The translations under genes were made by a program, and so were the position numbers. The notes under the pieces are model-generated. The model saw nothing but the letters and a program-made list of their open reading frames with translations. It did no database searches and had not been told where the DNA came from. From the NCBI GenBank assembly GCA_049522195.1, contig JBEKOB010000006.1, positions 12,814-76,813 of the forward strand: 64,000 nucleotides of DNA, in the 5' to 3' direction. The stretch comes from UBA9647 sp049522195. GTDB lineage: Bacteria > Bacteroidota > Ignavibacteria > UBA10030. This document shows positions 52,933 through 61,989 of this stretch, piece by piece; position 1 is the stretch's first letter; each line of letters starts with the position of its first letter.

Positions 52933-53925
52933 TCAGAAGACTTCTGAATTGTTCTGAATATGATCGACGAGTTCATCAACATACGCAAACGCAACGGCCG
53001 TGCAGGTGTCGGCCGCGCCATAGTAAATCGCGAGTCTGCCGGTCTTTGTGTCGCAAAGCGTGGCACATGGAAATACTACATTCGGTACAAAACCGGTTGT
53101 CTCGTACGACTTTTCCGGCGTCAACAGATAGTCGCGGGTCCTGTACAAAACCCGGCTCGGCTCATCAATATCCAGAAGCGCAGCCCCGAAGCTATACACA
53201 AAACCGTTGCACGTGGTGGAAACGCCATGATAGAGGAGCAACCATCCTTTACTCGTCTCGACGGGAATGGGGCCTGCACCAATTTTCGTCCCCTGCCACC
53301 AACCTTGTCCCCCTTTGCCCATAACGAATCTGTGATGTCCCCAATAGACGAGATCGGGGCTCTCGCTCAGGAATATGTCCCCGAATGGTGTATGCCCACT
53401 GTCGCTCGGCCGACTCAGCAATAAGTATTTGCCGTTGACTTTTCGGGGGAAGAGGACACCATTCCTGTTGAATGGTATCAGGGGATTCGGCATGCGGATA
53501 AATGTTTTGAAATCTCTCGTCCTGCCCAGACCAATCGATGCCCCATGCATGTCATCACACCATATCACATAGAATGTGTCATCGATCTTGACGAGCCTTG
53601 GGTCGTATGCATAACTCGTCGGATTTGGCTTTCCCTGTTCATCGACCCACTGAAGAGGGTCAGGCCCGATATCCCACTTCAAAGCGTCCCGACTTCTTCC
53701 AAAGAAAAGAGTTGCCCGTCCGTTCTTCTGATCGGCTCTGAACACCCCAACAAATTCACCCTCGTGCGGCAGTACCGCGCTGTTGAAGATCCGCGCAGCT
53801 TTAGGAATCGGATTCCAATCGAGAATCGGATTGCCGCTGTATCGCCATACAACTTCATTACTCCCCGCTGGTTTTTCCTCCCAGGGAATATTCGGCAACG
53901 GACTGCCGATGATCGTGTGCTTCAT
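52933..53925 (-). CDS. GH130 mannoside phosphorylase (GH130_2-like)
   Basis: The ATG at 53925 with AAGGA upstream gives 330 residues, no signal peptide. The five-bladed propeller of GH130 is recognisable from WRYSGNPILDWNPIP, IFNSAVLPHEGEFVGVFRAD, SYAYDPRLVKI (catalytic Asp), KIGAGPIPVETSKGWLLLYH and VVFPCA. Smaller size and YAYDPRL instead of NVYDMRL place it outside GH130_1, near the beta-1,4-manno-oligosaccharide or mannosyl-N-acetylglucosamine phosphorylases. It would release mannose-1-phosphate in the cytoplasm. It lies 58 bases after the GPH symporter gene and 54 before GH94 copy 2, a likely import-and-phosphorolysis unit. Confidence 0.92.
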   Translation of the reverse strand: MKHTIIGSPLPNIPWEEKPAGSNEVVWRYSGNPILDWNPIPKAARIFNSAVLPHEGEFVGVFRADQKNGRATLFFGRSRDALKWDIGPDPLQWVDEQGKPNPTSYAYDPRLVKIDDTFYVIWCDDMHGASIGLGRTRDFKTFIRMPNPLIPFNRNGVLFPRKVNGKYLLLSRPSDSGHTPFGDIFLSESPDLVYWGHHRFVMGKGGQGWWQGTKIGAGPIPVETSKGWLLLYHGVSTTCNGFVYSFGAALLDIDEPSRVLYRTRDYLLTPEKSYETTGFVPNVVFPCATLCDTKTGRLAIYYGAADTCTAVAFAYVDELVDHIQNNSEVF

Positions 53926-53983
53926 GCTTTGATCCTTCTCTTTGAGAAATCCTGTCATTCAGAATACTGTGAACAAGAGCTGA

Positions 53984-55447
53984 CTACACCGCTAAGGGTT
54001 CGTTGCCGCCCGCCTTCCGACGTTCCTCGAGGTCCGTCTGAATCTGCTTCATCGTCTTCTCATCCAATTTGTAGAAGAGAATGAGGATCACGGAAATCAG
54101 TCCGAATGCGGATGGGATGATACTCATTAGCATCGTGAGGAGATGGCTCACCTCAAGCGATTGCGCCTTGTCCGCTATGAATCCGTAGCTTGAAAGAAGC
54201 GCACCGGTAAAAAGCGCACCGATTGCCCAACCGACCTTTTGACACGTTGCCGAGGCCGAGAATACCAGGCCTGTAGCTCTTCGTCCACGTTTCCATTCCG
54301 AAAAATCCGCCGTGTCGGCGTACATGGCCCAAATGACGGGAGAGAGCGGCCCACCAGACAGCGATCCGGTGATCTGGAAGAGGAAGATAAGTGTCAGGTC
54401 TTGAGGGGTGAGGAAGTAAAACACCGCCGTGCTGACTATGGCGATAGCGAACAACAGGAGGAACGAGTTTTTCTTGCCAATCCTGGCCGTGAGGAGCGGA
54501 ACCAGCAGCGCTCCCAGGATGGCGCATCCCTGCCCGAGTGTGTTGAACACCGTAGCGACTTCTTCGAAACCCCACGTGAAGTTCCACGAGAGGAAACTGT
54601 AGTTGATCGTGTTGTGCGTGACTTCCGAGTAGTTCGTAATGTAGTATTTGAAATAGTAGTTGGTGACACCTATTCTCGAAGCAACAAACATGATCATCGA
54701 AATCGTGGCAAAGAGGAGAACGATCCACGGTACATTCGTCACCAGATCAGTGAGGTCCCTTTTGACGGATGTCTTTTGCGATTTCGGCGGCCTGACCCGC
54801 TCTTTAGTGAGCAAGAAGGTCAGGGCAAAGAAAACAATCGCGACGATCCCGTAGAGCATGATAGTTTTTGTCCAGCCGCCCGGATCTTTCGTGTCGACTC
54901 CATTTCCAAAGTGCTTTGCGAGCAGGAGTGAAGTGGCCGAAACCGTCATTCCGCTGATATAGGCAAACGTGAACTTAAAAGAGGAAGCGCTCGTACGCTG
55001 AGTCGGATCGGGCGTCAGAACGCCCAGCAGTGATGAGTAGGGAATATTGATGCCTGCGTAGCAGGCCATAAACAGAAAGAGAGTCAGATATGCATAGACG
55101 ATCTTTCCCGATGGGCCCAGGTCCGGAGTCGAGAATGTCAACACCGCTGAAATCGCCAGCGGCAGCGACATCCAGAGCAGGTACGGCCTGAATTTCCCCC
55201 AGCGGGTCTCTGTCCGGTCAGCGGTCATGCCAATGATCGGATCGATGACGGCGTCAAACAGCCTCGATGTCATGATCATGGTTCCCGCAACCACTGCGGC
55301 TTTTGTGGTCTCGGCGATTTTGAAGACGTCGGTGTAGAAGAACATCATGTTCATCGTGATGCTCTGCCAGAACAGCACCGAGGCGAAGTCGCCGAAGCCA
55401 TAACCGATCTTTTCTCGCAAAGGCAGTTTCTGGATTGCTTCGCTCAT
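53984..55447 (-). CDS. GPH-family (MelB-like) sugar:cation symporter
   Basis: This 487-residue inner-membrane protein has twelve predicted helices. The opening LREKIGYGFGDFASVLFWQS and the loop DPIIGMTADRTETRWGKFRP are diagnostic of glycoside-pentoside-hexuronide:cation symporters. It imports disaccharides or small glycosides with Na+ or H+. Downstream GH130 and GH94 phosphorylases fit an imported mannosyl- or glucosyl-disaccharide. The upstream gene is an unrecognised exported protein, 78 bases away. Confidence 0.95.
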   Translation of the reverse strand: MSEAIQKLPLREKIGYGFGDFASVLFWQSITMNMMFFYTDVFKIAETTKAAVVAGTMIMTSRLFDAVIDPIIGMTADRTETRWGKFRPYLLWMSLPLAISAVLTFSTPDLGPSGKIVYAYLTLFLFMACYAGINIPYSSLLGVLTPDPTQRTSASSFKFTFAYISGMTVSATSLLLAKHFGNGVDTKDPGGWTKTIMLYGIVAIVFFALTFLLTKERVRPPKSQKTSVKRDLTDLVTNVPWIVLLFATISMIMFVASRIGVTNYYFKYYITNYSEVTHNTINYSFLSWNFTWGFEEVATVFNTLGQGCAILGALLVPLLTARIGKKNSFLLLFAIAIVSTAVFYFLTPQDLTLIFLFQITGSLSGGPLSPVIWAMYADTADFSEWKRGRRATGLVFSASATCQKVGWAIGALFTGALLSSYGFIADKAQSLEVSHLLTMLMSIIPSAFGLISVILILFYKLDEKTMKQIQTDLEERRKAGGNEPLAV

Positions 55448-55525
55448 ATAGTTTTCCCTGTTCGTTCAGTTTCTTTTGTCAATGCTCTCATTTCATGGAG
55501 ACGTGCGCTGTCCGGGAGCCGGATC

Positions 55526-57355
55526 TTACCGAGCCTGTACGACGGCGATTTCAAAAGGCTTCAGGGTCACCGGAATCTCACTTATCACGGGACCTCCAAA
55601 GCGGACGCGTGAAGTGTCTGTCTTGACGAATAGTTCGGTGCTCCGAACCAGTTCCATCCAGCCCGCGGTTTGAACTTTCTTGTCGAACTTCAACGAGAGA
55701 TTCGCTTCCTGATCGCTCATGTTGTAAAGCACGAACTGGTTTTCTCCAAAAAGATACATGCCGACGCCCCCTTGACCATAGAGCGTGACGCCCAACTGCT
55801 TGCTGAATGCAGCTCGAATAATGTTCATCGCTTCGACCGGGAGCCGGAGCAGATCGTAGCTGTTCTCCGGCATATTCAGCACGTAGATCGTTCCCTTGAG
55901 GTACTGGATACTCAGAAGGACTCCAAAGTCGGCATCATCTCTTATCACCGCAACATCGCGGACGTATGGCCAGGTCGTCGTCTCGATGTGCGGAAATGTG
56001 AATGACCTTTCAGCCTTCACCACCTTCGTGTTGAACCACCCCAGCCGAAGCCGGAACTGGTCCGAACTGACGCTCCCGCTATGTTCCAGGAGACCCAACG
56101 TGTTCTTGAACTCTGTATTCTGAAGTTTCTTCCAGAGTGCCCAAGTCATGAAGACATCTTTGCCATTACTCAGGCGTGCGAGCATTTCATCAGCAAGTTT
56201 TGGATCTTGGAGCGAGTGGAGTGTGAAGATTGCGTTCTTGGTATCGGTTGGAAATTCTGCGACAGGCGTCAATGGGATCCCGGCCATACCGAGATATCCA
56301 AAGATGTTGTATTCCCCTGTCGAACCGTACGGGAGATACACGGGCACCCCCCTTGAATCCCCCCCCAGCATTCCCGCCACCCGGTCAAACTCAGGCAGCA
56401 ACTTTATGAAATAGGGATAGACATCGCTGTTCGGATTTGTCGGATACAGCTGGCCGGCACACCAAAGAATGATCTCAGGCGTTTGCGCCAAAACAGCCTG
56501 CCATACCTGAGCATTATAGTCGTTGAAGTCCCCTTTCATGTCATAGTTGTCAAGCCACGAACCGACCCACTTCTGGGGATCAACGCTCGGCCACCATTTC
56601 TGAAAAATGTAGCCGCTATAGATTGGTATGTGCTGATCGTGGACCATGCGGTTGCGCGTTTCAATTCCGACGGCCATTTTATCAAAGAGCCGCGTTTCGC
56701 CGTACACATCGTATCCATTGTCCCTGTGACACTCATACCAGTTTGGATACTTGATGATGATCTTGACCTTCGGATTCACTTCTTTAGCCGGGCCGATGAT
56801 ATACTTCTGAGATTGTTCGAGGATCAGCTTCGTGCGATAGTCTGCCCAGCTTTGGTTGCCGCGGTCGGCCACACTCTTGGGGTCTGTCGCTGTCGTGAAG
56901 AGCCAATCGTCAAGAATAATCTCGTCAAAAACCTGAGCAAGAGGCCGGATGCGTTTTTCAAGCGCTGCAAGATCCTGAGGGTCGTTGTAGACCGAGGGTC
57001 CGCGCCGCCCGACAGGCACCATCGCTCCGGAAACCCTTAGGCCCATCCCATGAAATCGTTCGGACAATTGCCTGAGTAGAGCGACGTTTACGTCGCCGTT
57101 GGTTACACCTTCAAGGTATACGTGAACAGGTTTGACAGGAGCGAAGTATTCCATCGTCTTTTTAAACTGGTCCGGGTCAGCCAGAAGCGCGTCGACGTCG
57201 TGCGATGTGAAATAGATCGCATACTTCAGATTCGGCCACCCTTTCGCTTTCGATTCCTGCGCCGATGCCTGATCCTGAGAACCGAGCGTCGCAATCAACG
57301 CGAACACAAACAAGGCGGCAACAAAACATAGGTGTGACGAGAGTATGGTTTTCAT
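55526..57355 (-). CDS. Exported protein of unknown function, TIM-barrel-like N-terminal region
   Basis: This is a 609-residue protein with GGAG 6 bases before the ATG and a signal peptide (about 1-33). I do not recognise a named family. Residues 40-330 alternate strand and helix in a TIM-barrel way (PVHVYLEGV, GLRVSGAMVPVG, FDEIILDDWLFTTATD with adjacent Asp149-Asp150, VKIIIKYPNWYECH, VLAQTPEIILWCAG), which suggests a glycoside hydrolase-like fold with acidic residues at strand ends. The rest (330-609) looks like a trimeric-amidotransferase-like or Rossmann-type middle part followed by a beta-rich C-terminus (FAIVVQAR-like ending, here FEIAVVQAR). It lies between the 2-epimerase and the GPH symporter. 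A new enzyme acting on mannan-derived glycans is possible. Confidence 0.75.
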   Translation of the reverse strand: MKTILSSHLCFVAALFVFALIATLGSQDQASAQESKAKGWPNLKYAIYFTSHDVDALLADPDQFKKTMEYFAPVKPVHVYLEGVTNGDVNVALLRQLSERFHGMGLRVSGAMVPVGRRGPSVYNDPQDLAALEKRIRPLAQVFDEIILDDWLFTTATDPKSVADRGNQSWADYRTKLILEQSQKYIIGPAKEVNPKVKIIIKYPNWYECHRDNGYDVYGETRLFDKMAVGIETRNRMVHDQHIPIYSGYIFQKWWPSVDPQKWVGSWLDNYDMKGDFNDYNAQVWQAVLAQTPEIILWCAGQLYPTNPNSDVYPYFIKLLPEFDRVAGMLGGDSRGVPVYLPYGSTGEYNIFGYLGMAGIPLTPVAEFPTDTKNAIFTLHSLQDPKLADEMLARLSNGKDVFMTWALWKKLQNTEFKNTLGLLEHSGSVSSDQFRLRLGWFNTKVVKAERSFTFPHIETTTWPYVRDVAVIRDDADFGVLLSIQYLKGTIYVLNMPENSYDLLRLPVEAMNIIRAAFSKQLGVTLYGQGGVGMYLFGENQFVLYNMSDQEANLSLKFDKKVQTAGWMELVRSTELFVKTDTSRVRFGGPVISEIPVTLKPFEIAVVQAR

Positions 57356-57557
57356 GATCTACTCCAGGTGTTCATGTCAGGCGAGCATGGCGACAAGCCT
57401 GCTTGCGGACTACAGCAACTGAATGGATCGGAGTGCAATGACCTTCGATGCGTTGATCGTTCTTTTCAATCGTTGAAATATCGGCTCACTGAACAAAGGA
57501 AATGCGGCAGCCTTCTGGTTTCGGGCTCCTCATTCTCCGGATCAAAGCCTCCCCTCC

Positions 57558-58946
57558 CTACTTCCGCGTTTCGCTTTTGAGCCGGTTGATGCAGTTGATG
57601 AGGCTGCGGGAAGTGTGATAGTTGCACTTCCAGATCGATACCTTCGGGACATATTTGTTTCGTGGAACGATATCGATTCCACCCCAATACCATCCACCGT
57701 ATTCATGGTCGATGAGATATTTCTCGCAGTACTCCCACTGCACACAGAATTTGTCAAAATAGTTGTGCTCATCACGCGGGAAGAGTTCGGACATCAGCAA
57801 AAACGAATTCAAAGCCTCCACCTGGCACCACCATTCCTTTGTGTTCCGAACGATGGATGGCTGGCTTTCTCCGCTCGCATAGTACCCTCCGTCATAGATC
57901 CCACCCCGCTCCTTGTCCCACCCGTACTTGAGGGTATGGTCCACCATCTTCTTCGCAACGATCAGCGTCACCGTGTCGTTCTTTATCCCTAACACTTCAG
58001 AGGCTTCCAGCATGAGGTACGCCGTCTCAACGTCATGACCGAAGGAGACATGGTCAAATTCGTAGTTCCGTTCCCTTACCCCGGCGCTGGCATTCTGGAA
58101 CGAAACAGGTGTCCAGTCGCTTTTGAAAAACAGAACCATGTATCCTCTGTCGGTTGTAATGGTGTCACGTACCAACCTGAGGAGCATAAGAAGGCGCTCT
58201 TTCACGATCGGATCAGGCCAGACCCGGTAAAGCTCGGTGAATGCCTCTAGTAGATGGATCGTAGAGTTTTGATCCTTCGGGGGGACACCTCTGTAGCCAT
58301 CGGTTAGCGGAATTCCTTCGCGGGAGATGAACTGGAAATAGCCGCCATGCTGCAGATCATAGCTATGCTTCTCGAGCCACTGAAATGTCTCTTGTGCAAG
58401 GTGTAGAGCTGCAGTATCGCCGAAAGCGCGATAGTAAGCTGCCAGTCCATAGATCACGAAGGCATTGCCGTATGCCCGTTTTACGATCTTCCCGTCCGCT
58501 TCGATCGGGTCCCCCTGCTTCGTGACCAAATCGTAGAAGCCTCCGTATGTCCTGTCCAACATCTTGTTTCGAAGGAACTCGAGGCCGTGAAGTGCAACTT
58601 TTCGAAGTGCGTCATGTTTCGGATAGAACAACGACGCGTGAGCAGCTGCCCAGACGTGGCGGGCCTGACTCACGATAAACTTGTTTTGGATTCCGTCCAG
58701 CTCCCATTTGTAGTTGATATCGCTGAAGAACCCTCCGTCGACCGTGTCGATCGACAGAGGATACCAGAGCCTGAACTCCTCATCGAGTTCATGCCTCATT
58801 TCTCCGGCAATAGTATCTCTGTTTGTTTTCAGCGCTTCCATACTACTTCGGGTTTTCATGCTGTTCGGCGCTTCGCCGAAGGAGAGAAGACCCAAAAGCG
58901 GGAAGACAATAAGCAGTTTCCCACTCATGCGGATGAGAGTGTTCAT
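57558..58946 (-). CDS. Cellobiose/mannobiose 2-epimerase (AGE family) with N-terminal signal peptide
   Basis: This 462-residue (alpha/alpha)6-barrel protein has the AGE/cellobiose-2-epimerase landmarks: SQARHVWAAAHA, RAYGNAFVIYGLAAYY, NSTIHLLEAFTELY (H231), FDHVSFGHDVETAYL (H299, H304, E307) and KEWWCQVEALNS, with HEYGGWYWGG near the end. The N-terminus (MSGKLLIVFPLLGLLSFGEA) is a clean hydrophobic signal, giving a periplasmic protein, whereas the enzyme is normally cytoplasmic. An internal ATG at 58859 could give a cytoplasmic form but lacks a ribosome-binding site. It converts mannobiose to mannosylglucose, the substrate of GH130_1 at 37,474. The 202 bases downstream (57,356-57,557) hold nothing I can identify. 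Confidence 0.9.
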   Translation of the reverse strand: MNTLIRMSGKLLIVFPLLGLLSFGEAPNSMKTRSSMEALKTNRDTIAGEMRHELDEEFRLWYPLSIDTVDGGFFSDINYKWELDGIQNKFIVSQARHVWAAAHASLFYPKHDALRKVALHGLEFLRNKMLDRTYGGFYDLVTKQGDPIEADGKIVKRAYGNAFVIYGLAAYYRAFGDTAALHLAQETFQWLEKHSYDLQHGGYFQFISREGIPLTDGYRGVPPKDQNSTIHLLEAFTELYRVWPDPIVKERLLMLLRLVRDTITTDRGYMVLFFKSDWTPVSFQNASAGVRERNYEFDHVSFGHDVETAYLMLEASEVLGIKNDTVTLIVAKKMVDHTLKYGWDKERGGIYDGGYYASGESQPSIVRNTKEWWCQVEALNSFLLMSELFPRDEHNYFDKFCVQWEYCEKYLIDHEYGGWYWGGIDIVPRNKYVPKVSIWKCNYHTSRSLINCINRLKSETRK

Positions 58947-58987
58947 ACGGATTCGTCGAAATCGTGGTTATCAATGGATGATTCATC

Positions 58988-59821
58988 TTACTTCACAGTT
59001 TTGTCTGACGGTAAACCGACTTTCTCATACAGTTGTTTTCTTGCTCCCTTGTCTTTTACAAGGATCTCACGGGCAAAGCCTGCTACCCGTTCGGCCGCTT
59101 CACGGGGAACAACGATCACTCCGTCAGCGTCGCCAACTACAACGTCACCTGGGCATACAAGGACACCGCCGATGACGACGGGACGATTCACCGATTCCAA
59201 TTCATTCCTGCCTGGACGAATCCCCCGCCCCTTTTTCCGCAGGTAGAGCGGGACTTTTTCGATGGCGATTTCATCCGTGTCCCGGGAAGAGCCATCGGTC
59301 ACTACACCGACCGCGCCAAGGCTTTTCCAGAACAGAATGTTGTAAGACCCGATCGACCCGATGTCTTTTTCCTCCACGTCATCGATCACGACGACAGAGC
59401 CGGGAACGATGAGTTTCGCAAAGGCCTCATGCGAGTAGGCGTTGTAGAAGTTGCTCTCCCATTCCTGGAATTTCTCTCCCGGCTTTGGCCTGTCGGGCCG
59501 CTGCGTGGGAACATATCTCGCTGTGACCGCCAGCCCTCTGAACTGGTGGGACAAATCCTTGTGATCGATCCAGTCGGCGTGGATCGCCGGATCGACCAGG
59601 CCGATGCCGGGCAAGCCGGCCATGTCCATGCCGTCCGAGACATCTGCAACACGCAATCCTTCAAAGAGTCTGAGAACGCGAGTATTGTCCGCATCGGAAT
59701 ACACTCGTGTTTCCACGAAATTGAACCCCTTCTCGAGATCCGCTTTGCTCTTCTCCTGCGACAAGAGGGGAAACACCAAGCACGAAAAGGCACAGAACAC
59801 AAACGCCGGCGAAGTTCTCAT
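58988..59821 (-). CDS. Exported RraA-like/HMG-aldolase-family protein
   Basis: The ATG at 59821 with GGAGG 5 bases upstream gives 277 residues, with a signal peptide at about 1-21. The rest matches the RraA / 4-hydroxy-4-methyl-2-oxoglutarate aldolase fold: VADVSDGMDMAG, FRGLAVTARYVPT, VPGSVVVIDDVE, GAVGVVTDGSSRDTDEI (D176, R180, D181 of the aldolase metal/substrate motif) and VCPGDVVVGDADGVIVVP. Family members are cytoplasmic retro-aldolases or RNase E inhibitors, so export is unusual. Residues about 105-125 form an insertion rich in Pro and charged residues. Substrate unknown; it lies 41 bases upstream of the 2-epimerase and 16 after the GH3 gene. Confidence 0.85.
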   Translation of the reverse strand: MRTSPAFVFCAFSCLVFPLLSQEKSKADLEKGFNFVETRVYSDADNTRVLRLFEGLRVADVSDGMDMAGLPGIGLVDPAIHADWIDHKDLSHQFRGLAVTARYVPTQRPDRPKPGEKFQEWESNFYNAYSHEAFAKLIVPGSVVVIDDVEEKDIGSIGSYNILFWKSLGAVGVVTDGSSRDTDEIAIEKVPLYLRKKGRGIRPGRNELESVNRPVVIGGVLVCPGDVVVGDADGVIVVPREAAERVAGFAREILVKDKGARKQLYEKVGLPSDKTVK

Positions 59822-59837
59822 GATCGCCTCCAATTAT

Positions 59838-61955
59838 TCAAAACAATTCAATCTCCTTCTTCAAACGAATATCTGAAGAGGACGAACCGATGTGAATGAC
59901 AAACTTCCCTTTCTCCACAAACCATCCGTTGGTTTGGGGATTCCAGAATGAGAAATCAGCCTTGCGGAGCTTGATTGAAATGGTCTTACTCTCTCCAGGT
60001 TTCAACGCCACTTTTCTGAATCCTTTGAGCTCCTTGAGGGGACGGGGGACCGACGATTCCACATCCTGAACGTACAGCTGGACCGTCTCCGACCCCTGCC
60101 TCCGGCCAATGTTCTTGACGGTACATGTCACCTTGACTTCATCAGTCTGGTGGAATTTCTCTTTTGATATCCTCAAACCGCTATACTCGAACCCGGTGTA
60201 GGACAAACCATGTCCAAAGGGATACAGAGGCGCGATGTTCTTCTTCTCGTACCATCGATATCCTACAAATACTCCTTCGTTGTAGTGAACATCATACACA
60301 AGATGAATCTTCTCTTCAGCATCATTCCAGCCGGTATACAGGGATTCGCGTTCCGGGATGTATCCGAACGCCGGAGAGTCCTTGAAATCTTTCTCAATGG
60401 TCATCGGAAGCTTGCCGCTGGGGTTCGTTTTGCCCGAAACGACTTCCGCCAGCGCCCTATTACCCGTTTGACCCCCGTAGAGAGCATAGATGATTCCTCG
60501 TGCTTTCCCGTTCCAACCTGTCATGTTGATTCCGCTTCCGGTCGTCACGATCACCACGGTATTCGGATTGTTCGCTACACACTCCTGCACCCTTCGCTCC
60601 TGAGCTTCGGGCAATTCGAACGGCCTGTCCCATCCCTCGCTGTCGTTTGTTCCAACGTTGCAGAGGACAACAGTCGAAGACCGTATCTGGTCGGGCGTTG
60701 GATCCTTCACAAACAGGATCCGTTCACCGAATTCGTTCCTGAGCTCATCAAGCATCAGCCTATTGTTGTACCCCTGAACCGTCGCCGAACCGCCCCCCAT
60801 CGCCAAGGTTTCAACGTAATCGCCCGTCACGAGGATGGTCCCGCCTTTCTTCTTCAGGGGAAGGATTCCCCCATCGTTTTTCAGGAGGATGATCCCCTCC
60901 CGAGCAGTTTCCAGCGCAACTGATTCGTGCTGTTTGAAGCGTTTGAGATACGATGGCTGCCGTTTTCGCCCGTCAAGCTTCATGGCGAAGTACGTTCGCA
61001 GGATGCTTTTCGCCATTCTACCAATGTCTTTGACCTTCACTTTCCCATTGCTGATGAGATTCGATGCATCCTTGAGGGCAACTGCGAATGGCATTTCCAG
61101 ATCCTGTCCCGACTGAGCGAGCTTTTCTCCGTCATGCACAGACCACCAGTCTGTCATGACCAACCACTGAAACCCGAGTTCCTTCCTTAAGATGCCATGA
61201 ATGACGGTTCCACTCTCCCCGCACCATTCATCGTTTAACTGATTGTAGGAGGTCATGACCGCTTTGGCGCCGGCATCGATTCCAGCTTTGAAAGGAGGAA
61301 GGTAGATTTCGTGGAGGGTTCTCTCATCGACAACGGAGTTGCTCTTTCTTCGGAAATACTCCGTGTTGTTCGCCACAAAGTGCTTCAGCGTAGCAACGGT
61401 GCCGGTGCTTTGCACTCCTTTCACATATTCTTCAATCATTCGTGATCGGAGATATGGATCTTCCCCGAAATACTCAAAGTTCCGCCCGCACTGAGACTGA
61501 CGGTAGTTATTCATGCCCGGGCCAAGCAAGATTCCGATGCCCCCAGCCCGGCATTCTTCACCGATGGCTTCGGCATACCGATAGGAGAGATCAGGATTCC
61601 ATGTTGCGGCAAGCGCGAGCGGACAGGGAAAGGCTGTCGATTTCTCCAGTTGATACTTCGATAGATCCACATCCCTGAATTCCTTCCGGAGGTGGACCCC
61701 CTGCGTGGCGTCTGACATATAGACTTCGCCAAGACTGAGCCTGGGAAGCGGTCGTATGAAAAATGTTCTGTCCCCTCCAACCAGGGCGATCTTCTCGTCA
61801 AGCGTCATGAGTTTCAGAACCGAGTCGGCCTTTTTGTCGGCCTGAGCGTACGACAGCGGCTGAAAACCTTTCGCTTCGTTCTTGAGTGTCTGACTCATCA
61901 TAGCAATCTGGACAATGGTCGTAAGTATTGTGAAGAATATCAGTTTCTTGATCAC
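59838..61955 (-). CDS. GH3 beta-glucosidase-like enzyme
   Basis: This 705-residue enzyme has a GTG start with GGGAG 5 bases upstream, and a signal peptide at about 1-20. The TIM barrel carries TLKHFVANNTE and the nucleophile in VMTDWWSVHDG (D269). The alpha/beta sandwich domain (about 340-560) and a C-terminal FN3-like domain (about 590-700, beginning HGLSYTGFEYSGL) complete the usual GH3 order. Expected action is release of beta-linked glucose (or xylose) from oligosaccharide ends in the periplasm. It follows the DUF5060-GH5 gene by 34 bases and belongs to the same minus-strand run. Confidence 0.94.
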   Translation of the reverse strand: MIKKLIFFTILTTIVQIAMMSQTLKNEAKGFQPLSYAQADKKADSVLKLMTLDEKIALVGGDRTFFIRPLPRLSLGEVYMSDATQGVHLRKEFRDVDLSKYQLEKSTAFPCPLALAATWNPDLSYRYAEAIGEECRAGGIGILLGPGMNNYRQSQCGRNFEYFGEDPYLRSRMIEEYVKGVQSTGTVATLKHFVANNTEYFRRKSNSVVDERTLHEIYLPPFKAGIDAGAKAVMTSYNQLNDEWCGESGTVIHGILRKELGFQWLVMTDWWSVHDGEKLAQSGQDLEMPFAVALKDASNLISNGKVKVKDIGRMAKSILRTYFAMKLDGRKRQPSYLKRFKQHESVALETAREGIILLKNDGGILPLKKKGGTILVTGDYVETLAMGGGSATVQGYNNRLMLDELRNEFGERILFVKDPTPDQIRSSTVVLCNVGTNDSEGWDRPFELPEAQERRVQECVANNPNTVVIVTTGSGINMTGWNGKARGIIYALYGGQTGNRALAEVVSGKTNPSGKLPMTIEKDFKDSPAFGYIPERESLYTGWNDAEEKIHLVYDVHYNEGVFVGYRWYEKKNIAPLYPFGHGLSYTGFEYSGLRISKEKFHQTDEVKVTCTVKNIGRRQGSETVQLYVQDVESSVPRPLKELKGFRKVALKPGESKTISIKLRKADFSFWNPQTNGWFVEKGKFVIHIGSSSSDIRLKKEIELF

Positions 61956-61989
61956 GTGATCTCCCTATCGGCTGGCAATCGACAATGTG

